NCBI GenBank assembly: GCA_948146395.1
Contig: OX411543.1
Coordinates: 49,142,517-49,206,516 of the forward strand
DNA: 64,000 nt
DNA from: Fragum whitleyi
Lineage: Eukaryota > Mollusca > Bivalvia > Cardiida > Cardiidae
Direction of reading: 5' to 3'
Positions 42,101 through 57,100 of the stretch are shown piece after piece (positions within the stretch are counted from its first letter, which is position 1; every line of letters starts with the position of its first letter). Made by a program: the position numbers and the translations under genes. The notes beneath the pieces were generated by a model. That model searched no databases. It was not told the DNA's origin and saw only the letters and a program-made list of their open reading frames with translations.

Positions 42101-45100
42101 TTCATTTGGGATCTCGGTGGCCGCTTACTTAATACAGGTTGCTTGCTGAATACAGGTGGCCGTAAGACAGGTTTGACTGTACTCGTATTGCTTATATGGT
42201 TGTCTAGACTGCTCTATGTTTGTGCCATGCAAACATGTGATATAGTTGGAAATCAATGTCATGCTTATTTTTAATTTTCTTACCTCTGTATCTTCAGGCT
42301 GATCTGAAAAAAAAGAAACTTTTGTTAACTCTTATCATGCTGAATAAAGTCCTTAACCCTTTGCTGTTTAATTCCTGCTTTTTACGTGCCCGTGGTTTTA
42401 TGTTAGAGAAAAAATTGTGAAAAAAAGAAGAAATTGCTTCTGACAATTTCTTCTTTTTCCACACTATTTTCTACCCTACAGAATGGTTATTTTTCAAATA
42501 AAATCCACTTTAAATTTTCGTCTGCAAAACCTTTGAATTTGGACAGGTCCAAAAGTTTGTAAAACAGGAAAGTGTTAAACTATCCCCCATAGAGGTTAAA
42601 TCAAGTGCTGAAGGTAGTTGAGGACCTGATTGTTTCGATATTTTTTTTTTTTTGACGATTTTAAAATTCTTTGAATTATTCAAAGAATTTTTAAAAGTAC
42701 CAAAGAAATATTGAAACTTTTGCCTCCAAAAGGACAAACAAGCAATGTAGACTTAGATCAAATTGGATCTTTATACTGCCTACCAATACTGGAATATTTT
42801 AGAAACAATTGGATAAATGTTAACATTCCAAACAATCTTGCTTTTTTGTATTGATCTGTCCAGAAAAAAATTTTGAAAAAGCATTGAAGAAATAAATAAA
42901 TACTCTCTGAAATGATAAATTATTTTGAAGTTTGACCTTAATAGATGACCTATACTTTAGCAAAACATATAGCATAAGAAATCCATTGGTCACCCAATAT
43001 TTTTTTCAATTTAACATAGGAATGATCATTCATACATGAAATGTTATATGGTACAGTTGTTTGATCAAAGTCATTGATAGATTTAGATGACATTTCATTT
43101 ATGAATAGTTTCATTTTTGCGTTGAAGTGTCCAGGAATAAAGTCTGAAAGGAGTCAGAGAATTTTGCTTTGAAAATAACCCCCACCTCATCAGACTTTAT
43201 TCATGGACACATTAACATGAAAAAGAAATTATTTTCATTATAACATGATCACAATACTAAAATTAATTCTATTACCCTTTTCTGGGTCTAAAATTGTAAA
43301 ATTATATTTTTCTGGATGTAAAACAAATAAATAAGTAATGATATTGAGGTTGGCAGAGTTTCACGAAAAATGATGAGTGTCATTTAGCATGTGGGTCATA
43401 TGACATCAAAAGCATCAACTTGCCTGCTAAAAATGACTTGAGACGTCATAAATGGGTTGAGCGATCTACATGTGCACACTTTAAATTACATGACATATAA
43501 ATTTACTGCGGTTAAAGTTCTATGTTATTCTTCTTATTTCAATTACATGTGTATGTGTTTTTGCCAGCATGTTATAAGTACAGCATGGCATACGTCCATA
43601 CCCAATTTGAACATCAAGATATTCTCAGATTTCCCATTTCCAGGATAAGTTGAAATAAGTGCAGATTAAATTAGATATCTGCTCCAGATCTTATCAGAAG
43701 TATGAAATAAGAGGACCGCCTCCAAAACCTATGCTCAACAGTTGGGTGTTACACAGTCAACAAAAAAATTGAAGCAAAAATGGGGCATACTTCAAACAAA
43801 ACGCATCTAGAGCTATCCACCTTTATAGTGTATGGTGCTCTTATGATAGTGAATATGTGTGCCAAGTTTTAAATATATACCCTTAGAAAAACGAGAATTA
43901 TTTAAGAGATGAAATAGTTGTGTGTAAAAACTTGACGAAATTTTGAAAAGGGTTATAATTCCACTTGATTAAATTTCAGAGTAATGAATTTTTGTCTAGA
44001 GGCTGATATAATGGTCACAGAAGTATGTGCAAAGTTTCAAAGCAATAGCTTTAGTATAAACAGAGATTTCAAACACTTGCTTATAGAATATTAACCAAAG
44101 CATTATGACAATGCCAACGCCGATGCCCGGGAGACCGGAAAAGCCCCCTATTCTATTATGAGCTAAAAATTCAACACACTTGAAATCATGCAGTTAGCAT
44201 AAAATTGTAATATGATACATTATATTGTGTATAACCAACATTTTCAGATTGTTACATGCAGGCATGCATTATAATTGGCAAACCCTTGGCCAAATGGGGA
44301 AAAACATGGATGAATGTGCAAAACTACATGCTGTTAACATCAGGGTTTTTTCCTACTGTATTTCCCCTAATGATAGTGCCCTCCCTCAAAGTAGCACCCC
44401 TACACTTTTTACCTAGAAACTCACTTCAAATGCTTAAATTTTAAGAATTTGTTAAGATTATTTCTCTAATTTGAGGTGAATTTCCTCTAAACAATCATTT
44501 ATATGATGGTTTTGAGGGAATTCACTTCAAATTAAAGGGAAAATAGTGTAAAAGACATAAATTTAATGATTTTCTTAATCCGAAAATGCATATTAAATAA
44601 AAGCTCCTTGATCATGTTATGTTTAGCTCCTGTGAGCGTTAATTAGGAGAAATACAGTAAATGTCCTTATGTTCTTGTAATCTTAAAGAACAGTGATACT
44701 GATAATATTCTATAATATTTGATCATCATCATAACCAAATAACTGAATTCTGTTCATTAAATTGTAAGGGAGTGCTTTTTTTAGAAAAAGTTATCTGTTA
44801 AAATTATCACTTTAATCCTCATTCATATAATTCTAGAGAGATTTTTGGTATTAATATTTGATGTACTCAATTGCTTCAACACTCTGAAAATTGTTTTTTC
44901 ACTCGGGAGTAAAACCATTTTTTGTCTCTGCAAATATAAACCCTCTCAAAACATGAATTAACCCTCTAGTAAATCAAACAAAATAAAAAAGTATCGGGAA
45001 AATTGTAACTAGGGCTATTAGGGAACAGTAAAGCTCAACTATTCAAATTGCTGGATAGTACCAGTAAATCAATATCAAGTTACGAAGAAATTCCACGAAA

Positions 45101-48100
45101 TGAACATCAAAGGGATAAATCTTAGCCTAGAGGCCAATATGAAGGTCACTGAAGCATATACAATGTTTCAAAGCAATAGCTTACGTAGTTAGAGCTAAGA
45201 AAATCCAATAAAATGAATGTCGCAGTAATAAATCTTTGCCATCCAGACTAAAATAATGATCAATTGGTCATAGAATAAAGTACAAAGCTTCAGATCAAAA
45301 GTGTTATTAGAAACAGAGACCTGTAAGACATTTGCAAAAAAAAAAAAAAACAAATAAACCTTCATCAAGCATTTATAAGACCAAAAAGGATTCAATTTCA
45401 CTAAGTTAAATGTCACAGTTCTTAATCTTTGCTTAGAGGCTGATATCATGGTCAAAGAAGCATGTGCAAAGTTTCAATGCAATAGCTTTAGAAGAAGCAG
45501 AAATATGACAGTTGTGTGTAAAAACTTAACCAAAACATCAGGCTTCCCCCAAAGCCATAGCCAATGCTAACACTACAAAATAGTTGAGCTAAAGAAGAAC
45601 AACTAAATTTGCCAGAAACAATGTAATGAAAATGATCTTATGATAAATTTAGAGTTGTTGTGGTCACTTAAACAGCTGCTGCATGGGTATAAAAGCCATT
45701 TTAAGTGCTGGTTATTATTGAAATTGCTTAAACAATTGTCAAAGTTTATGGTCACTTCATTCAAATATTTTATCATAATTTCTAAAAGTAGACTAGCCAT
45801 TAAATTTTGTTTTCATTTTCATTTATTTGTCTTAATGAATTACCAGTTTGTCCTTTGTAATATAACTTAATATGCAGATATACTCATTTTAAAATATTTC
45901 AAATATATTTTTTCAAAATTCACACAGAATTCTGGTTAAGTATAAATCATAAAAAGATCAAAAACACTCTCATACTTTGAATTAGTGGTGACTTTTTGGG
46001 TCTGCCAGTATAGTACCTAGGATCTATAGAAATAATATATTTAATAGCTTCATCAAAATCAAGTAAAAATTTGTATTTTCTAAATTTGTTTAGGGAGACC
46101 ACTCTTACCATCCTGCATAGCTTCAAAATCAAAATACAAAAAGGTGTTCAAAAGCTCACCTTGCGCTAAGTTAAGGTGAAAAAATTCTTAAATCAGATTG
46201 AACACTCATTTCAATGAAAATAATTCTACAAGCATATTTATTTAGATACACAAGTTATTCTTACAAGCTGAATATAATATTAGTTTTATTATATATGACC
46301 TTGATATGTGTCCATGAACATACAAACATATTCAAAGAACACAAAATGCACCCCAAACCTACAGCAGTGGGTTGGTCTGGGCAAAAGTATTGTAAATGTC
46401 TATAAGTATAAATGCACAATGATAAGTATCATTATCCAAAACACTTTCACCGTGTACCATTATTACTAATTTCTACAAAACACTAGTTTGAATTTGTTAG
46501 TTTGAGTGATTTGCACTTACTTCTTATTCCTATGGGTATTGAAAGCAAAAGCATAGGTAATGAGTACTTGATTTTTTGCATTCTGTATTCTCCCTACACC
46601 TTTTAGTGAGAAATAATTTAATCTAACGCCTCTTCAGTTGATTGAAATAAATAAATTATAAGGACTTTTTAAAGGTTTTCCTTAAATCTAATAGAAAAAA
46701 AATAATGGAATATAAGGATAAACATTGATATGATAATTGAATTCTGCAATACAAGAAAACATAGTTAAAATGCTGCAGGTTTTTTAAATTGATCTCAAAC
46801 GATTTTTTTTCACACAATGTCACATAACCTTAATTTTAGTATATTAAAGAAAAATGTCTTTAAAATCCTTGCAGAATAAATTGAAATGTTTCCTTGTACA
46901 AGTTATGTTTTCTTCAATATGGCATTAGTCTTCTTAAGGTAGTGGACCCGTAATAGTTCGACAACGTTTCAGAAGTCATGAACTTTAACAGTGTTAACCC
47001 AGGTTTCCTAATGATTTTCATTAGGAAACCCTGGTTAACATTGTGAAAGAACATGTGGTCCAAAATGTTGCAGAACTATTAGGGGTTCACTACCTTAATC
47101 TAAACATACTTTGTCACCTTCAACCTCTTTTCATTTCAACCTAGCTTTGTTAGCTCAGGCACAATTAGATGACCATCCTGGGATCATGAATTTCTACCCC
47201 TGGTTCAGCCAATTTTTATATGGCATTTGACATCAATAATTGTGATACAAGTAATCTGTCTTCCATCAATGGATTTCAGGGATGGCCAAACACTTATGTG
47301 TGAGAACCAAACCCCATTGCCTTTTTTGTATTTATATATATCATATGTCATGTAAATGTAGGGAAAAAAGATGGTAAAAAAATTATGTTTTAACTTAACC
47401 AATGGATATATGATAACTGGTAGGCTAATGTGGGATGAGAAACTGGTGACTCTGCTGACATGCTGTGGTTGTACATGTGTGAGAGCTGACAGGAAACCAT
47501 GGGTAGGTGACCAGTTGCCAGTACATAACTGCAATAATGTTGAAAGTGTTGTGAAAATCCATACAAGTATGCATCTTTTGAAGTAGAATAATAATGTGTT
47601 GCCTGGTAATGGGTTAAAAATTTGACTTATGAGTACAACTGTAACACAAACCTTCCTCAGCCTCCTTTTCCTCCAACATGCTGGCGTATTTCTTCAAACT
47701 TGTTTCATCTTTGGTACCACTGAAAATATGGTGTTAGAAAACTTAAACCTTGTGAAGCTCCATCCCAGAATATTTAAGCCTTGATAGGTCAGGTATAGAC
47801 AAAGATCAGCCTGCACATATGTGCAGTCTGATCTAAGTCTATATTACCTGGGTTTTTTTTAAAAATAAAAAAGTTTATAAACTATACTAGACAAATCTTC
47901 TAACTCACATTGTTAAGTATTAATATCTAATAGAGTAATTAATCAATCTTAATGAAATTTTAGGATATTGTTAAACAGGTCCAAATCTTAGGATTAATGT
48001 GCTTGTTGTCCAATTTCATGCTTGACTGCACAGTGGCTACATTTACCTTATTGTCTACTCAGGATATCCGCTTGCTGATAAAAAATCAAATTTATTAAAA

Positions 48101-51100
48101 ATGCGTAACCTGTCATTGACCAAACCTGCTAGTAAGGATCGTAATTCAAAGAGTCAAAACACAGGACAACATGGAATGAGATTCAAAATTGCTTCTTTGA
48201 GTTTCCAATACATGTACTATTTTCATTCATGACTACTGCACCTCACTCAGTGTAGCGTGAGCAATGAACTATAATGGTAATTACTTCTTCAAATGATTGT
48301 GTCAAATAACAATGAAAGAATTTAATTTTACCTTGTATCAGACTAGATGTAGCTTATATGTAACACACAGTTTATTTCATGAAAATGACACGATACACAA
48401 TATTTTTTTTTTAACTTACAGACTAAAAAAGAGCATGGCTCATGCACAGAGAGCTGTAATTCACTAAAAAACCTAAAGCCACTATCCAAAATAAATGAAA
48501 TAACTTGTCTTTTCATATACTAAGCATCTAACCTATCCACAGTTTCAAAATATATGAAATAGTACTTTATTAAAATAATGTCCTTTGTGACCATGCTAAA
48601 TTATGTGAAAAAATGGCAAAATGGGACTTTTGATTTTTAAACTGACTATGGTTCAATGAACACAGCTCATTGATTATTCAAGTTTTGTTGTGCTTTTTAT
48701 TATGGAATTGAAGGTAAATGATTATTGAACAATTGTGCCAAATCCTAGCTTTGAGAATTAGGAATTAATGAAATTATCACATATGAATTACAGATGAGAG
48801 TTAGAAGTTTTGTCTAGTATATATTATCCTAATCAATACTGGCTCACAATAAGCAAATCAAGTGCTCCCAGCACTTTGATTTTCATTCAGCACGACCAGA
48901 ATTAAATATGATAAAAAAACCTCTTCATTCAGGATGCAAAAGACTATAACCTTGCACTGTAATACTTTTATCTTTTACAATACTGAAATATTTTGTCAAA
49001 CTTTTATTCTTGAAAACAGGGCTAAATAATACCTTTAGCCTAGTTTGAAGGTAAAGTTTTTGTTGACAAACAGGCACTGGTATAACATATGCCCCCAATC
49101 TAAAGATGAGAGGAAATTAAAATAAAGATATCCATCTACATTTTATGAAGAGTATATAATAGGGATTAGAAAAAAAGTGGATGCAAGGAATATTATCACT
49201 TATGGCCACTCATGCACTGTTTGACTAGCTTAAGAGCATAATTATGAAGATTATTTTGTGGTAATGGGTGGAGGGTTTGTGATGATGATATTGGCACACT
49301 AGGGGAATTTCTTTATCCTTTTCATGCCGTTCATAACATTTGCCAGCAGTACAAAACCCTTTGCTAGACAGTATAGACCATGATCAGCCTACACAGACTT
49401 GCAGGCTGATCTTTATCTACACTGCCTACTTTTTTCTTATTACAGAAAACTTGAGCTCCATTGGTCCAAATGCTTAAAGCTAAATTTAAGGTAGTGGACC
49501 CGTTATAGTTCCACAATGTTTGGGAAGTAATGAACTTTAACAGTGTTAACCGAGGTTTCCTAATGATTTTCATTAGGAAACCTTGGTCAACATTGTGAAA
49601 GATCATATGTGCGGAAATGTTGCGGAACTATTAGGGGTCCACTACCTTAAATACAGCAGGATAAGGGTTAGTCAAAATGGACTGCAACATCAGCAACATT
49701 TGTGAGAGATACTTACTTCCTAGAAGCCAACATATAGTTAGGACCTACAGGAGCCTTACGAAATATTTCATCAACTTTTTCTGAATCACTAAAACACAAA
49801 ACATACAGACAAACTAAAAAAGACCAACAACATAAAACAAGAGGCCCAAGAGGACCTGTATTGCTCCATTGGCTTTAACATCTACAGACTTCCATTGTAC
49901 ACAGCTTTCTCTGACTGAAAGCAACAATTTGAAGTCTCTTTAACTATCTATCTATATATACTGCCTTACTCCCCTTTCGGGTATTACTGGCAGATAACTA
50001 TTTTGTAATGATTTTCTGAATCTGGCCCATACTACTAATTACTTAATCAATATTAACCTGCATATCCTTTATTCATCTTATCACCAATATAAAGGTGATT
50101 GCAATAAGTAGACCATTATAAATAGAGTTTTTGAAACAATTTAAGTAAAGGGTCATCCAAGGAAAAAATACAATGAACAACTCTGCCTTGAAGGGGAAAA
50201 ACAGGTGGTGTATACTAAGATCAGAATGCACATAGATACAGGCTGATCTTTGTCTTTACTTCCTTCCAAAGCAGGAATATTCCGGGTTCAGCATAAAAAA
50301 GGTTAAATTTTTTCTAACAATTTAGATTAAAGGTCACCATAGAAACATCCATGCTTAGCCTCATTGAAATCGGCTCAATGGTTTGGCAGAAAAAAAATTG
50401 AAAGATTTTAAAGTGAAAATAAGCCCCGCCATACTACAACCATTAATTTAGGGGACAATAGAAATTTCTATATTACTTTGAAAAGAGAATCCCCTATGGA
50501 ACATTTCTACCAAGTTTCATTAAAATTAGCCTTTTGGTTGAGGAGAAGACGATATGTGTAAGAGTTAACCCACACATGGACGCAAAGTTGGACGGATGCA
50601 GAATGATCACACTGCCATGACAATAGCTCGCTGGCCTTTGGCCAGTGGAGCCAACAAACTAAAATAAACAGAAACAAAAATGTTAATTAGAAGCTTTTAA
50701 ATCTAAACTTAAAAAATATGTAATGAAGTGTTAATGAAATGTTAAGTCTTATTATCTAAAACTATCATGCTGAGACTAAATGTAAATTTTGCTAACCATA
50801 ATAATGTCATACAATCATGCCCTGCATTCAGAATGCAAAAAGCTTTCACGGCATTTTGAAATTGTATCCTGGGGCCTGTTTTACTAAACATCTTACGATT
50901 ATTTTTTGCGTCAGTCAAAAATCAAAGTTGCTTCTAGGTAAGTAATTAAATGTGAAATTCTGCCATGCACCGTCTCATTGGAATCGTCTCTAAAAGATGA
51001 TTCCGATGAGATATTGCAAGGCAGAATCTAACAATGAATGAAAACACAAGGTATGATTTGTGATTTTGACTTACAATCATTTTTTTCGTAAGACATTTAG

Positions 51101-54100
51101 TAAAACGAGCCCCTGCATTACAAGTATGCACACATGCAACTTGGTGTACCACTTCTCAAATGATTTACAATTTGTTTTCATAAATACAAAGGCACTTACA
51201 ATTGTTTTGCGCTGAGTCATTGAATTGCAGACATTTAGCAGACAGTACAACCATGAAGTTTTTTAACCTTTGTCATGCTGAATAAATTTTGGCTAAAAAC
51301 TTTCATCAAAATCAAAGGGAAAAAAGCACTGAAAGTACCATCTGTAGGTCAAATTTTATTTAAAAAACTAAATCTTTTGACAATTCTGATTTGAAAGTGA
51401 GAAACAGGTGGTGTAGACTAACATCAGACTGCACATATGTGCAGGCTGATTTTTGTCTATAGCTCCTGCCAAAGCAGGAATATTCCGGGTTCAGCATGAC
51501 AAGGGTTAAGAATATTATACATTCTTTTACAGGAATGTCGAGTCTGAAGTAGTGATGGGCTGATTAATCGATAATCAGTTAGTTTTGGCTTCCAATGATA
51601 ACTATCAATTAAGAAATCTGATAAAGGATTAATCGGTTATTAATATGTAAATTTTAAAATGTCACTTATTTAGTCTTATTTACTTCTTATTTTCTGGAAA
51701 CATCCTTTTACATGAAAAAAACAAACAACTTATTCTACACCAACACTGGGAATAGACCTACACTTAACCATCCGTGGTCACTGACCGTCGATGGTTAAGT
51801 GAAGGTCTCTTCTAGGTATACTCAAGGATAAAACACATACCATTGTTTTTCATTATCTTTATCAAAAACCAAAGAAAAAAAGGTTTGACAATATCTTATC
51901 ATGCCAAATTGTACACTCAAATGCCACTAAAATGGTATTTTCATAGAATTTTGACCTTGATAATTGATCTTGATCTTGCCAGATGATGATGACTTTGACC
52001 TGTGGATCAATGAGACAGACTTCTTGTTGAAGTTTAGGGAAAATTTTAGTTTACATATCAAAGTTTGCAGATCAGGTTTTCAGAGACAGATGGATAGATG
52101 GATGGAGGAACAGACACCATTAGAAAAATATGCCCCCCGATATTTTCAATGAAGGGGCATAGAAAGGTACATAATTGCCTAAAATGCATTAAGATGTATC
52201 CCTTTTGTTAGTATAAGTTGGTCTTTAAATAATGAATATTTGTGCTAAGTTACAAAGAAATGACTTAAGTAAGAACAGAGATAGTACATTTTGTCAAGGT
52301 TTTTGCATAATGACAGCAACAACAAATCAACACTAAGGCTCTGGCAATACCTTGGGTTTCCCCCAAAACAGCTAAGCTAAAACAACTAACACTTTATCCT
52401 GTTTGTCATCGGTTTTTGTGTCATCACTATCATCATCTGTGTCAGAATTTGAATCTGTTGACTCCTCCTCCTCTGATTCCTCTGTCAGATTATCTGTATC
52501 AAGGCCTGTGGTTGGTTTGGCTCTTGGTGTACCCATATAAACTGTCTCTGGGTTGGTCATTGTACTCGTCCTGTGAGTAAGGACACCAAACCCCATAGCA
52601 ACTTTTGGTAAATGTGGTCCTATTGAGTCTTGTTTTCTCATTCTAACTTTTCCCCTGAAAGTTTAGTACACACTACATGTACCATAAAAGCTCTTACACA
52701 ACCCACAGGTTTTACAAGAATAATCACTTTTCTATTAGAAGGAGGTGGGATTTATTAGAAGCAACAGATTAAAGACATACAAAAAAAGCTGATAGTGCCC
52801 AATACCAGAGATTACCTTCAACTGCAAAATCGAGATCAAAACAAAAGGTGTTACATGAATGAATTCACTTTACCATTGTGCAGGTCTGGTGAGATTTACA
52901 TGCCTTTTGAAATATACAGTGTAAAGTACACTAAGAAAATCAAAGAAAATGTTAAAGCAAATCATTTATCCAAGCATTTATTTTTTTACATAAAGCTTTA
53001 AAAAGTTATCTGGAGGGGTTACTCTGACCCTCGGTTGAAATCATTATGACATTGATTTTGAGTAGGTGGAGGTTTATTAAAATCTTTAAGTTTTCAGACA
53101 ATCATGTGAAAAATGGTCAATTTTGAAGGTGGAAGATGTAGTGGAACTATGCTAGAGCATGGGGCTCTATTTTAATTTTAACAGTAATTCATTGACTTGT
53201 GCAAATATGTTTTAATTGTAAGTGTATTCAGCTATGTATGCATTTACTATACTTTAGAAGCATTAAATTATAAATTTTAGATTTCAATATATATTAATCA
53301 AGTGCATAGTGGATTCAATCAAGAGGCACTAGTCTATGGGTTTCCTACACTTACTGTTGAGTGCAGAATAAAGAAAAATTCTTGATAAACAAAAGGATAA
53401 TATTTATGACAAAAAGGAATTTAGATATGTAAACCTGCTTAGATGAACATTTGTTAGATAACATATATTTCATCTTTCAAGTGAGTGCCTTTAGTAATAT
53501 TGGAGATTTCAAATTGATGACCGTTTGCTCTCCCTTTAATTTGAGGTTTATTTCCTCTAAGCAATCATTCAAATGATTGTTAAGAAGGAACTTACAACAA
53601 ATTAAAGAAAAATACTCACAAAATCTTGGAATTCAAGTAATTTGAATCAACTGAAATGGGTTTTGTTTAATAAGTAGTGTGTGGCAGTAGCTTTTATAAA
53701 GGTAAAAACTGTGTGAGGCAGTCAACAAGAAGGCAAGGCCATACACAAGCAGTCAATCTAAAAAGACAAAATAGAAATTTGATATAATTTACCTTTTAGT
53801 TTCTACAACCACTGGAACTAAAGCTGGTCCTTTAACACTTGCCATCATGTTTTGTCCAGCAGCTGGTACTTGTACCTCAGTGAGTGGAATGATCTGTCTT
53901 TCTTTAGTTTCACTCAACGTCTGATTGAAAATAGAAAAGGGAAAATTGATTTGTTATACAAGAAAAGCAATACTGACATTTCATTAGCACAGTGCAGATT
54001 AAGGAACTCAGATCAGGTTTTGTATCAGCACAATTTCATCAGAGATTCTACCAAACACTCAGTAAATAGTTCCAAAATTTATGCACTATAGTTTCCTGTA

Positions 54101-57100
54101 TTTTCAGACAATGTGACTGAATAATTTTTAAACAACTAACCATACAAAATAATTGAGCCTGTGTGTGTGGCCTCTCCAACAGTTTCATGGACAGACTATT
54201 GGAAACCTGGACAACCCAGAGCTACAGATAGAGGGGGTATTTTGGATATTTAAATTTAAATATTTCACTTTTCCTTGCTTAAACCCTATGATGTAGGTAC
54301 TCATTGGAATTGTCTCCACGAGACAATTAAAATGAGTACCCACATCAAGAGTTTCATTGAGAAATAAAGATTTAAGACTGGAGTTACCCCCATTCGGAAC
54401 ATCACTTGGCCATTTCCGTAAACTGCAAGAGACCTCTGATGTATGTAAGTTACCCCCTCTGTACCTCTGACAACCACAATGTCAATTAAAATATGCACAA
54501 GGTAATCAGAGTCTTCATATTAGGCATGACAGTTAACGATGGCTCAGCATGAAACAGTTGTAACTCCTTATATGCTTATAGTGAACAGGGCTTAAAAATT
54601 CTCCTCGTCCACTCGTCCTGCATGATTTTTTCCTTCTTTGTCTATAATAAGCAGGACAAGTGGATTTTTGCAAAATTTCACTTATGAAATTAATCTATCA
54701 CTATATTTTCTTGTATAGTAGGATGAGTAGAAATTTCAAGAATTTTCAAGCCCTGGGGAGTTACAACTGTCCCTGAGTGAACTTGTTGGAAGTGTCACAC
54801 CCAAGCTCAATTCTAAATTTGTTCTAAAATCAAAGCAGATGACAATTTCAAGTTGATAAAATTTGAGGAATCTTTGCCTTCTTGTGCAGAAAACATTGAG
54901 GACAATAATTAATGCAAACATTAACAACAATTCTTTCATTTTCAACCATATATATTGTTGCTTTTCTTTTCAAAAGCAGAATAATTTGGAAATGAGTTAG
55001 AAAACTCTGTGACTGCCTAGGCCACTCAATATCTGTGGTTGTGTTGCTGTTAGAAACACAGTAGACTGTGAATCATAGGATCATGGTTTTGGTCTGTAAG
55101 ACTTAGAGGATGTTAAATGAGCGATCATTGAATACTGAGTTTATAAATAGATAAAAACAAGGCTATGCTGAGTTTAAGGCTGTTTCAGATGGCGAGTTTA
55201 GTAATTCAATTTTTTATGCATAAATTTGATATTCTATTTATAATAGGACCTGAATCCATGAGATGAATGAAATAAATAACAGAAATTTATTGATTCAAGT
55301 TATTCTGCTAATAATATAAGACTGCTTTACAAAATGAAATCAGCAACTGCATTATGACATCTTTTTTACTATGAAAATATAATGTTACTATACATTATCA
55401 GCTCATTTACATAGTTATTTCACTAGTGTAATAACACCTTTGTATTATCAAAAATATTCAACCAGGTTCACTCCCGCAACATAGGTTATATTACAAATTG
55501 ATATTTTTTGTCTATTACTTTTGTGAATAACTACAAAGTGGAATGAGCAGTTTGAAGCTCAGAGATTCTAAGATCCTTTTCATTCTTCTACAGCTTTATG
55601 TAGAAGAAATGATAATGAAAATAGGGTTTAAACCATACTAAATGTCTTATTTGCCATATTTGCAATGACCATTATAATAATTATGAGTTTGGCAAATACC
55701 ATATCATATTGTATTGTCCATGATGTACATATCTAGGTCTTCATGCAAAATTTATGCAAATGCCTACAGAAATACATTGTTAATGCACTTAGGCCAATAT
55801 CTTTTTTTATATTGTCTAGTTCATGGAGACGTGACCCAATTCTTCTCAGAACTGGAATAAAAATAAATTAACCTGCCACCAATTTTATCTTTTTATTTCC
55901 TCCTATGTGCTGTTTTTGCTTAATTATTCTTCTATTTGAATCAAGGGTATTACTTAAACATTTCCCATGAATCCTACAAATCCCACTAAATGATATCCTA
56001 CATTGAATAAAAAATATGGCTGTGTTAATTTGTATTATTGTGTTCTAGTGATAATATTTGATATTTTTCTTTATTATAGGCAATTATGTCGAAATATTGA
56101 AATTTAGAGTATTTTTATATAGTGCAGGATTTGGAGCACTTTATTTTATTTTCGTTCCCTGTCGTCCTCCAACCCTTTGATTTCACAGTCCTGAGAACCA
56201 GAAAACAAAATAATATTGGTCTTACAGTTAAATTTTTTTGCCAAGCACTTGATGTCCTATGCAGGGTTCAAATTATATAATACTCACACTTTGCATCTGT
56301 TGAGTTTGTACAGGAGCTATCATATAGCCTTGCTGTGGTCCTGGACCAGTACTTGGTGGCCTCTGAGTATAACTTGGAAATGTTCTGCCTGACTGTTGAG
56401 CCATCTTGTATTGTAACGCCATTTCTAACTTTTCTACCACTCGCTTACTACTTTCTTCATCTGGTATACGCTGGACTGCTTCTCTATAATTTTCAGCTGA
56501 TTCTGTGTAATTACCACGATTAAAGTACACAGCTCCAAGTCCTTCAAACGCCTGCCATAACATGTGCTTGTCATCTAAATCAAAGAATACAGTTTTCACT
56601 TATGTAAATTGTTTTTACAAAATGACCATTTTTTTCTAAACATGAAAACTTAATCATCAATTTTTTTAGTCACACAGATATATGTATATTTATCTTATTA
56701 CTATACAAATATCCGTGTGATAACATCTCATATTATATTTTCTATGATATCACATGGATATTTTTAGAACAATGACATAATGTGGTTATTTTTAGAAACT
56801 TGTGATTCTGTTAGAACGTCGACAAAAACAAGGCAAATAGAGGTTATGAGATAAATAATGCATACTTAGAGTATTGAATGAAAAAATATCAAATTCAGGT
56901 GTGGGAATCAATAATTGTCCTGGCAGAGCCTCAACAATTATCCCCCAACCTTTTTAGATAATATTTTTCATACAAAACACTAAGTACATATTATATATAT
57001 CTATAAGCACTTACAAAAGTATTGCACTGACCCCTTAATATGATTTTTCAAATGACATAAGGCCTATATGATATGTTTAAAATAACTGCAAATTAAGTTT

